Shown piece by piece: positions 35,717-44,001 of a stretch of 64,000 nt of DNA. The stretch is from Stictocephala bisonia. Lineage: Eukaryota > Arthropoda > Insecta > Hemiptera > Membracidae. Numbering within the stretch: position 1 is the stretch's first letter; each line of letters opens with the position of its first letter. Location of the stretch: the NCBI GenBank assembly GCA_035578905.1, contig JAQJVL010000519.1:372001-436000 (forward strand). The letters are read 5' to 3'. The notes under the pieces are model-generated. The model saw only the letters and a program-made list of their open reading frames with translations, did not search any database and was not told where the DNA came from. Position numbers and translations under genes: made by a program.

Positions 35717-36641
35717 CGAGGCGTGTTTTTAAAGTAAGTACCGTTTTGGAATCCCACCGCTGTAGTAGTGCGGTCGGTGTTCAGCGCATGTGTGCTAGAT
35801 ACTACTATCTTTTGGCAAGCCACAGGCACTGTTACAGACCCATTTGACTGAATTTAAGGTCGCTTATGACGGTTTTAAATTCCTCATCTGATAAAAAATT
35901 CCGCAAACTGTAAAGTACATGTTGTGATAAGTTTTCATAACGCTAAAGGCATGAAAGCAGCTGACATTCACCGAGAGATCTGTGAAGTTTATTTAGAAAA
36001 TGAGTGATGGGAATGGTATGGAAATGGGTGAGAGCTTTTAAGGTTGTGTGAATGTGCATGATGAGGAACGAAGTCGGAAACCTTCACTCATTACTGATGA
36101 CTTGGTGTAAAACGTTGATGAAAAAAGTCAGAGAAAATAGACACTTTACAACTGCATCATTATGTAGTGTGTCTTCAAGTGAAAAGAAGTGCGATTATTG
36201 AAATTGTGATAGACCGTTTGAAGTACCCAAAGTTATGCTTACGGTAGGTTCCCAAAATGCTGACAGAGAATCACAAAAACAAATGTTTGAATAGAGTAAA
36301 AAAGTTTAACCTGTTCTTTCACATTCCTAAAATGACAATGATGGTTATGATTTTTAAAACCAAATTGTCACTGTGACAGATCTTACGATGAATGTCAGCT
36401 GCTTTCACACCCTTAGCATTATGAAAACTTACACAGCTCATAATTCACAGTCTGCAGCATTTCTAATCGGAGGAGGAATGTTAAACAGTCATAAGTGACC
36501 TTAAATAAAGTCAAATGAATCCGTAACGGCGGTTGTGGCTTGCCAACAGATAGTGGTACCCAGAAGGCATGGGTTGAACGCCGACTTCAGTGCTACAGCG
36601 ACGGGATTCCAAAACGGTACTTACTTTAAAAACACGCCTCG
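35717..36641 (+). mobile_element. Decayed fold-back mariner element
   Basis: TA dinucleotides (35715-35716 and 36642-36643) flank inverted ends CGAGGCGTGTTTTTAAAGTA and its complement TACTTTAAAAACACGCCTCG. The left half encodes a broken mariner transposase N-terminus: MKAADIHREICEVYLENE, DEERSRKPSLITDDLV and PKMLTENHKN, with many stops. The right ~265 bp is an inverted, diverged copy of the left ~265 bp: GTGAAAGCAGCTGACATTCA appears on the minus strand near 36400, matching the plus strand near 35953. The catalytic D,D34D region is missing, so it is non-functional. Confidence 0.9.
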
Positions 36642-36741
36642 TATGTCCATCTCACCTCAGTGCTTGATTGTAGTCTTTGTAATTCATTTCAGGACTTTAT
36701 TAGAATACAACTCTATCTAGATCAGCGGTTCTCAACCTGTG

Positions 36742-36905
36742 ATCCCCACTGTACGTGTATGGGTGGGTGGGTGGGTCTATACAATTGTACGTGTATGGGT
36801 TGGTGGGTGGGTTAATGCCATTGTATGTGTTTGGGTGGCGGGTGGGTCAATACCTCTGTACGTGTATGGGTGGATGGGTGGGCCAATACTACTGTACGTG
36901 TATAC
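36742..36905. repeat. Minisatellite with a perfect G-quadruplex motif
   Basis: Five units of CTGTACGTGTATGGGTGGGTGGGTCAATAC type, in the orientation opposite to 2371-2640. The first contains GGGTGGGTGGGTGGG at 36761-36775, a four-run quadruplex motif with one-base loops. Confidence 0.9.
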
Positions 36906-37113
36906 ATCACAAGCCTTATGTGTAAATTGGACAATTTCTTGAAAGACATTCAGGAGTTAACTCGGACTGTTGACGAGCTGCAGGGCGACCTGGCACTTGC
37001 GGTAGATAAGTGCAGTGGACTCGATACAAGTGTCAAGATCAAGTCTGCCGAGTGTCACGAACTGAGTGATCAGTGCGCACAGGAGGTCATGGCGGTAAAT
37101 AACGAACTTAATT
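36906..37113 (+). pseudogene. Coiled-coil coding fragment, probably LINE ORF1, inside minisatellite
   Basis: A GC-richer open stretch of about 65 codons (KLDNFLKDIQELTRTVDELQ, then heptad-like LALAVDKCSGLD and AECHELSDQC) ending in a stop at 37113. Charged heptads of this kind occur in LINE ORF1 coiled coils. It is flanked on both sides by the same minisatellite. No splice sites frame it convincingly, and no ATG is specific to it. Confidence 0.45.
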
Positions 37114-37200
37114 AGTACCACCTAACGTGTATGAGTGGGTTGGTGGGTCAATATTACGTGACGTGTATGGGTGGGCAGGTGGGTCAGTACCACGTAACTA
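37112..37200. repeat. Minisatellite, two units
   Basis: Continues the unit of 36742-36905 in the same orientation after the coiled-coil insert (ACGTGTATGGGTGGGCAGGTGGGTCAGTACC). Confidence 0.85.
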
Positions 37201-37393
37201 TAATTACACGTATGTATAATTTTTTCACGTATGTAAAATTGAAAAAAAAAATGTAAAAAAAAGAAAATGTAAAGGTTGCTTGTGTTTCAGTAAAACATTT
37301 AGATAAATGATTATATTGCCATTGCTTTGTGAAATATCAATCATGTCATCATCCGTTTAGATATTGTTTTGAATGGTTTTAGATTTCTTCCAG

Positions 37394-37458
37394 AAAAGTT
37401 CAAGGGATCAACAGAGAGGCCAGAGTCCAGACCTTCAGTCTATGACGTCTACCCACAA
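37394..37458 (+). CDS. Tret1: Tret1-like sugar transporter, first visible exon (N-terminal cytoplasmic part)
   Basis: A 65-bp exon lies between acceptor TTTCTTCCAG (to 37393) and donor GTGAGT (37459). Starting with two bases of a split codon it encodes KFKGSTERPESRPSVYDVYPQ and ends in phase 0, matching the phase-0 start of the exon at 48027. Joined, the text runs RPSVYDVYPQ-IIASCIAHTL, the usual lead-in to the first membrane helix of Tret1-like transporters. The exon with the start codon must end in phase 1 and was not found; a candidate at 17136 has the wrong phase. The following intron is 10.6 kb and hosts the Penelope-like copies and the intact LINE. Confidence 0.72.
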
Positions 37459-38571
37459 GTGAGTGAGTATTCACTTAATATTCGTTGTTCTTCAGGATTA
37501 TAGATACATGTTTTTGCTAAATTATTTACTCTAGTGATGGGATTAATTATACATTAATAGGCCACTGTTTAACTTTTTGGTTTTGACATTTTAAAAAGTT
37601 TTGCTTTGAGTGAACTTCTCAATCTGGTGAGATTTATTTTCCCTTACGACAGATCAACATTAGGCAAATAAGAGAACATGAAAAAGCCAAATACCATTGA
37701 CTCACAGATCTTAGTTTATCAAAAAACTATAAGGCTATGGACCATGAAGCTTGGTGTTCTTTACAGGTTCTAGATTTGCACTAAGGAAGGATTTTACAAA
37801 ACCTTCTCTCAAATATTTAAAATAAGGTAGATAAGTATCCTGATACCGGCCAATCCGAGCCTTTGTTACCATTCACTATCCGAATGAGAGACCTGCAAAG
37901 GTTATTTTTTAATTAATTTAAGCGTGCAATATAAATAAATATAGCAGAATTATGTGTTGTTAAACAAACGTTTGATAGCTTAAGTAAGTATAAGCTTTTC
38001 TGTCTTGGTACTGTTTTGCTTTACTTAATGCATTTTCAAACATTTGTGTAGCCACTAACCTATTTTGGTATTCTGTAATTAACTCGGGTAGCCACACGTA
38101 ATCAACTTGAGTTGTACATGATCAGTTGGGGTAACATCGATCAGCTTAGGTAGTCCTCAACGGGTGTTTGCTTTAGATTATTTATCAGAACAAAAAAATA
38201 TTTGTTTTTAAAAAAGATTTTCTAGCACACTTTTTTACAAAATGTTTCTCATAATCTACTATATAGCTTTTAGCTTAACACAAATTTAAAACAAACCCAT
38301 CCTGATTTGACCAACAATTTTTTTTAGCATACAAAATAAAGTAGGAAATTGCGGTGACTTACTAAATTTACTATCTGAATACACAAAATATTGAAGAACA
38401 TTCACCAAGTTATTTATTTGTGTTACTTATCTACTTTTTAACTTCTTTAGCTGAACAGCAGAGAATTACTTTCTTTTTGAACAGCAAATGGGTTGTTGTT
38501 AATGCAATACATTTAATTACATCGTAAATTAAAGGCATCATTTGTGTCTGTAAACTAAGTTAATTTGTGTC

Positions 38572-38631
<60 letters not shown>

Positions 38632-39545
38632 GTTATGTACAGTTAATATAATACTTAATACTAGCCTTTTTCACCCTTTTCAACTTGGACATCCTTATAA
38701 GGCTTATTCCAGCATCCACATAGGAGTGGTAATTTGATTTGCAGACATTTCCTTAGATACTTTTACCTTTATATTTGTATACTAATTTTAAATATTTTCA
38801 AACACTTCCAACTCTGTATCTCATACTAAAAGATACGCTGTTAAAAAACACTTTTTCAACAACTTATTTAACAGGTGAAATATTTACATATTTTCCTGAA
38901 AAGTAAATATTTTTTATCAATAGCAAAAAGCCTCAAAATTTAAAATATTGTCTTAAAACTGTTAAAAAGTAGACCTTTTCCTTAATTCACTATTAACTTT
39001 TTTTATCGCAGTTATGGTTAAGTTAGTTGGCTAATCAATTTGAACACAAACTGGTCAATTCAATGATTGACACTGCTGAATGCGCTCTCCGTATGTAAGT
39101 TCTTAGAAAGCGATAAGATAAGGCCAGCAATATCAGATTCCTGGCGGATAAGCGGATGTAAAAATGATTTGGGAACAGTTTTTAAAGCAATAGAATATTT
39201 ATCAAGTGGTAGTGAATTATTGTAAACAAAACTAAAAGTTGTGGTAGTGAATTAATGGAAAAGATCCAAAAATAATTTATGAAGCGCAGCTAGTTGTGGC
39301 ATTATAATGTATGCTGAAAGATGGTTCATTCTCCATGTTTTGGTTGCGAGAAGTGCTGATGATTTACTAAGTTCAACTGTTTAAGTATTTTAAAACTGTA
39401 AATATTGTACAGATTTTTATTTAAGGATATTGTTCTTCTTCCTCGTGTTTTTAAGTATGGTAGAAGTCAGTTAAGTCAGTAAAAGTAAATATATTATTAA
39501 AAAAACATTTATTCATTCTTAAAGCCTACTGAGCTGATATATATA
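37459..39545. other. Tret1-like intron, left part
   Basis: Non-coding, AT-rich. Contains a (TA)n microsatellite at 38577-38628. No other element recognised. Confidence 0.5.
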
Positions 39546-40131
39546 TAACAAATAATAAGGTTAACGTACCTTTTGTCGTCTTCAGCTACAAAATCTTATT
39601 TATTGGATTACCGGTTTCAGAGTAAAAACTCCATGTTCACATCCATTGTACGTTGTCAAAAGTCACATTAAAAACGTTATACAAAAATTAAATATTTACA
39701 AAAATAAAAATAATAAAACACATGATAACACTGTGCCGGTTGGTATGATGGTTAGATCCGGATTAAGCGTGCAGCTGGAACGATGTTATCCAATGCTTAT
39801 TTGATTTTGAAAAATTTTATTTCTATCTGGCCGTCTGTCTTCTTTCATTGGTTGATTCAAATTTGTAATCCGATCAAATAAAACATTTGTAGAGAATTTT
39901 AATTTTTCATTAAGCACAGTAGTTGGGTTGCTTATTATGGCTTTATATATTTCATAATTCTCTAGAGTATTCATTGTCGCACCTTTATTACATTTATGGA
40001 GAATATCTAGGTTGGTGTCAATGTCCTTAATGCTATGATTGTTGTTAACTAAATATTCAGCAAAACGAAATGTTTGAGGCTTATTAATGTTTTTAGGTAG
40101 GTGTTCATTGATAAAACCTGCTGATTGAGTT
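39546..40131 (-). mobile_element. Penelope-like element 3' end, minus-strand copy
   Basis: Encodes on the minus strand the C-terminal GIY-YIG endonuclease part of a Penelope-like element: NEHLPKNINKPQTFRFAEYL, NNNHSIKDIDTNLDILH, then MNTLENYEIYKAI with the conserved glutamate, ending at 39786. The R...EH stretch, the FAEHL-NNNHS block and the TLENYEIY block are typical. The RT and the GIY-YIG tyrosines are missing through 5' truncation. The 3' UTR (39785-39546) ends in the GAAACCGGTAATCCAATAAA-type terminal repeat of these elements. Near-identical to the plus-strand copy at 40285. Confidence 0.85.
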
Positions 40132-40245
40132 GGTATTGACCCACCCACCCACCCTTACACGAACATTGGTATTGACCCACCCGCCGGCCCTTACACGAAC
40201 ATTGGTATTGACTCACCCACCCGCCCTTACACGAACATTGCTATT
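40129..40245. repeat. Minisatellite spacer between the two Penelope-like copies
   Basis: Three units of TTACACGAACATTGGTATTGACCCACCC type, a diverged variant of the dispersed family. Confidence 0.85.
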
Positions 40246-40284
40246 GCTACCATTTTAGGTAGGTGTTCATTTTAGGTAGGTGTG

Positions 40285-40748
40285 TTTTGTTCTTTCAAAA
40301 AGCGTTTCAATGAACACCTACCTAAAAACATTAATAAGCCTCAAACATCTCGTTTTGCTGAACATTTAGTTAACAACAATCATAGCATTAAGGACATTGA
40401 CACCAACCTAGATATTCTCCATAAATGTAATAAAGGTGCTACAATGAATACTCTAGAGAATTATGAAATATATAAAGCCATAATAAGCAACCCAACTACT
40501 GTGCTTATTAAATTAAAATTCTCTACAAATGTTTTATTTGATCGGATTACAAATTTGAATCAACCAATGAAAGAAGACAGACGGCCAGATAGAAATAAAA
40601 TTGTTCAAAATCAAATAACCATTGGATAACATCGTTCCAGCTGCACGCTTAATCCGGATCTAACCATCATACCAACCGGCACAGTGTTATCATGTGTTTT
40701 ATTATTTTTATTTTTGTAAATATTTAATTTTTGTATAATGTTTTTAAT
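40285..40748 (+). mobile_element. Penelope-like element 3' end, plus-strand copy (left part)
   Basis: Head-to-head with the copy at 39546-40131. It encodes FNEHLPKNINKPQTSRFAEH through KEDRRPDRNKIVQNQITIG, stop at 40627, and the start of the same 3' UTR. The element is then interrupted by the LINE at 40749-46095 and resumes at 46096 with TAATGTGACTTTTGACAACG. The other copy is continuous across this point (GTTTTTAATGTGAC), proving the interruption is an insertion. TAAT (40745-40748 and 46096-46099) is the duplicated target. Confidence 0.88.
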
Positions 40749-41070
40749 AAAATAAATAAAGAAAATATTTTATTTTGTCTTTTTACATAAAAGCATTGAC
40801 AAAGTCAGATTAATGTCTAGATGACATAGTCAGATATTAAACTAACAAAATATAAGGCAAATTACACTTGGCAAAGAATATACAAAAACAGACAACATTT
40901 CATAATCTACTTTTAAGCTAATATAATATAATATATTAAATCCAAACACTCTCCAGAGTCCGTACAATAGAAAAAAAAGTAATAAAACATCAATACAACT
41001 GTTATGGCACCTAGCATGATAATAAATAATATTGTACTGTATTAGTATTAATAATTACACTTCAAACAAA

Positions 41071-44001
41071 CTAGAAATTAATATTCTTATAATTCAGAAA
41101 TTCTGATAGGTTATAAAACGGGTTTTTTAGAAGCCAGTCATACAATTTGTTTTGGAATGTTTTGGTTGGATATTTGTCCGCTAAATGTTTAATTTTGTTA
41201 AAGACTTTTTGAGATGTTATGATATGACTGTTTTGCGATTTTGTTAGCCTACAATGGTCTATTGCAACATTGGTTTTGTTTCTGGTATTGTATCTGTGTA
41301 TATCACATCTTAGTGTTAGAGTTTGAATATTTTGGAGTACATAAGATGTTAAGTCAAAAATATATAAATTTATTACAGTTTGTAATTTTTGTCTAATAAA
41401 CAGAGGCCTGCAGTGATCCAGAGTATGCGCTTTTGCGATGACCCGAATGGCTTTTTTTTGAAGTATTAGGATGTCTTCTATTTTACTACCATTTCCCCAA
41501 ATAACAAGACCATATCTTAAAATTGATTGAAAAAAGGCGTAATAAGCGGATTTGACATAGTTTTCTGGTACACACCACAATAAACGCCCGAGTAAGAAAA
41601 TAACTCTCGACAATCGTTTTGATAGGTATTCAATATGTGAATTCCAAGTCAGAGTACTGTCGATGTGGATACCCAGAAATTTTACGGTGGTAAAAAAAGT
41701 ATCAGTTATATCAACTGAAGGTGTTTGTCTTAAGCTGAAAACTATATTCTGAGTCTTAGCCTCATTGAGTAAAAATCCGTTAGACCTAAACCATAATGAG
41801 GCCTCTTGTACAGTTTCCTTAACAAGGTGTTGTAGCTCACTGAAATTTGAATTTACATTTATAAATGTTGTATCATCAGCGTATAAAAAAGATTTAGCCT
41901 TGACATTTTTGGGAAGATCATTTATTTGTAACAAAAACAACAGTGGGCCCAAGACTGATCCTTGAGGCACCCCTATTGAAACTTTAGCCTCATCGGACCA
42001 GTTTCCATCAACACAAACTTTTTGACTGCGGTTTGACAGGTAACCTTGAAAGAAATTTGAGGTGATTCCTGTTATACCATAATAGTTTAGTTTTAGGACC
42101 AATTTGTTGCGATCGACACAGTCGAAAGCCTTGCTCAGGTCACATAGGGTGGCCTGAGCAAAAGCCCTGTTCTCAAAGGCATTCACAAAATCTTTGATAA
42201 GTACGTCTATTGCATCTATGGTGCATTTGCCCTTTCTAAAACCAAACTGGGATAGACTTAGATAATTATGTGTTTCTAAATATGTCACTAATTGGTCATG
42301 CACTACTATTTCAATTATTTTTGATAAAATGGGAACAATTGATACTGGGCGATAGCTCTCTGGTGTATTTTTAGGGCCCTTTTTGTATATTGGACAGACT
42401 CTGGAAAGCTTTAACTCCTCTGGAAAATAGCCATCATTCAAACATTTGTTAATACTTAGAGTTAAAGGTGTTAATATGGTATGGTAAATATCTTTAATCA
42501 TATTATTGGATATATTGAAAATGTCTTTACTGTCAGACTTTTTAAGTCTCTTTACAGCTTCAATAACGTCATCAACTGAGACTTTTATAAAGTTAAAGTT
42601 ATTTCTTTCTATATGATAGTTACGAGTTAAGCTCAAACTATCTCTATTAGAATATTCAATATTATTTTTTATTTGCTCAACCGAGTCAATGAAAAATGTA
42701 TTAAAGCAATCTGGTGAGATACCAATTTTAGTGTGGTTTGGTGTGTTGTTAGTGGTATCTTTTATTAGATTCCAGGCTGCTTTACATTTATTATCGCTAT
42801 TTTCAATTTGTGCTGCGTTATAATTTAGTTTAGCGCTCTCAATACACTTTTTATAGTGCCCTTTCAGATCAATATAATTTGCGTGTAGCCTATCACAATT
42901 TGAACTTTTTACAAGTTTGTTCAAAAACAAGAGCCTTTCTTTCATTTGAGCCAGTTCCTTGGTGTACCATTGTTTATTTGGTTTTACCTTATTATTTTTA
43001 TTTCTGCATCTTTTAATGGTTGAGAAATAAGTTATTTTATTTACTATGACACTAAGAAAACTATGAAAAAAGTCTTTGGCACTTAATAAATTTTCATTGT
43101 TAATAAGGACGCTCCAGTCATGCGAGATTAAACTATCAGCGAGATTGTGGATTGCTGATTTTGGAAAGCTAATTGTAAAAGAGTTCATATGTCCAAGATT
43201 TGTATTAGATCTTTCTGGTTTATTCCAGTTGAGCTTATTAGAGTTTCCCATATTTAAAATTAACCCATTGTGGTCTGAGAAAGGAAAGACAAATATTTCA
43301 GACGATAAAATTTGACCTGGACAGTTAACAAAAATATTCTCAAGACAACGGTCACCCCTTGTTGGAGTGTTGTTAACACAGAAGTAGTTGAACTGCCTCA
43401 AAATGTTAAGAAAATCTCTTGTGGTTTTATTGTTTGACGTTACATCGAAGCTGGCATTTATATCCCCCCCAATTACAATTGAATAGGTTCCGTAAAATGA
43501 GATAAAAGATAAAAATTTTTCTAGTAATTCCAAGAATATGTGCGGATTTCCTGAAGGGGAATGATAAATAGATACCACCACCACTTTAAGTGAATCAATA
43601 ACGGCTGCAGCCACTTCAAAATCTAATTCAGAACAGTAATTACTAACATCAATCTTTTTTGAGTTTAATGTTTTATCAATGAACACAAGAGTTCCACCCC
43701 TGATTCTATCCTTTCTGCAAAAATCAGCTGGACAATAAAAAGTTTTTGGGCAGAATAGAGCAGGAGTGCCTTCACTAAGCCAATGTTCAGATAAACCGAT
43801 TATTGATATTTTGTTAATTTTACTTTCTGGCAAAAAACTTTCTGAAATATGCACTTTATTTTGCAATCCCTGGATATTTAAAAATAAAAAACCTATATTA
43901 GACTTTAGGAGCAAGTCTGAGGGATTTTGCTCTGTAAGACTACTATTGCTACTACATTGTGTTAACTCTAAGTTATCTTTATGGTCCGAATTGGAGCTAT
44001 G
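41071..44001 (-). CDS. LINE ORF2: APE endonuclease and reverse transcriptase
   Basis: The frame is open from 44001 (just after the slippery site) to the stop at 41071. There is no ATG before the endonuclease, so initiation on its own is doubtful. Numbered from the TTG at 43914 (947 residues): APE-type endonuclease about 9-220 with FLNIQGLQNK, LSEHW (Glu 43), VIGGDINAS (149-155) and FSDHNG (212-217); RT about 495-745 with CPIYKKGPKN, SYRPVSIVPILSK, QFGFRKGKCT, CDLSKAFDCVD (Asp 592), GVPQGSVLGP (648-657) and FLYADDTTF (YADD 678-681); then the ILILQKKAIRVIAK and LLKNPFYNLSEF C-terminal blocks. All catalytic residues that can be judged by eye are present. It nicks target DNA and primes reverse transcription from the nick. 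Confidence 0.93.
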   Translation of the reverse strand, partial: HSSNSDHKDNLELTQCSSNSSLTEQNPSDLLLKSNIGFLFLNIQGLQNKVHISESFLPESKINKISIIGLSEHWLSEGTPALFCPKTFYCPADFCRKDRIRGGTLVFIDKTLNSKKIDVSNYCSELDFEVAAAVIDSLKVVVVSIYHSPSGNPHIFLELLEKFLSFISFYGTYSIVIGGDINASFDVTSNNKTTRDFLNILRQFNYFCVNNTPTRGDRCLENIFVNCPGQILSSEIFVFPFSDHNGLILNMGNSNKLNWNKPERSNTNLGHMNSFTISFPKSAIHNLADSLISHDWSVLINNENLLSAKDFFHSFLSVIVNKITYFSTIKRCRNKNNKVKPNKQWYTKELAQMKERLLFLNKLVKSSNCDRLHANYIDLKGHYKKCIESAKLNYNAAQIENSDNKCKAAWNLIKDTTNNTPNHTKIGISPDCFNTFFIDSVEQIKNNIEYSNRDSLSLTRNYHIERNNFNFIKVSVDDVIEAVKRLKKSDSKDIFNISNNMIKDIYHTILTPLTLSINKCLNDGYFPEELKLSRVCPIYKKGPKNTPESYRPVSIVPILSKIIEIVVHDQLVTYLETHNYLSLSQFGFRKGKCTIDAIDVLIKDFVNAFENRAFAQATLCDLSKAFDCVDRNKLVLKLNYYGITGITSNFFQGYLSNRSQKVCVDGNWSDEAKVSIGVPQGSVLGPLLFLLQINDLPKNVKAKSFLYADDTTFINVNSNFSELQHLVKETVQEASLWFRSNGFLLNEAKTQNIVFSLRQTPSVDITDTFFTTVKFLGIHIDSTLTWNSHIEYLSKRLSRVIFLLGRLLWCVPENYVKSAYYAFFQSILRYGLVIWGNGSKIEDILILQKKAIRVIAKAHTLDHCRPLFIRQKLQTVINLYIFDLTSYVLQNIQTLTLRCDIHRYNTRNKTNVAIDHCRLTKSQNSHIITSQKVFNKIKHLADKYPTKTFQNKLYDWLLKNPFYNLSEFLNYKNINF

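Noticed and set aside
36739..36942. 67-codon frame rich in VWVGGW repeats
   Set aside because: Translation of the minisatellite.
17136..37458. Joining the 17136 candidate exon directly to the Tret1-like exon at 37394
   Set aside because: The donor leaves two bases and the acceptor exon needs one; the frame that would result hits TGA before the exon ends.
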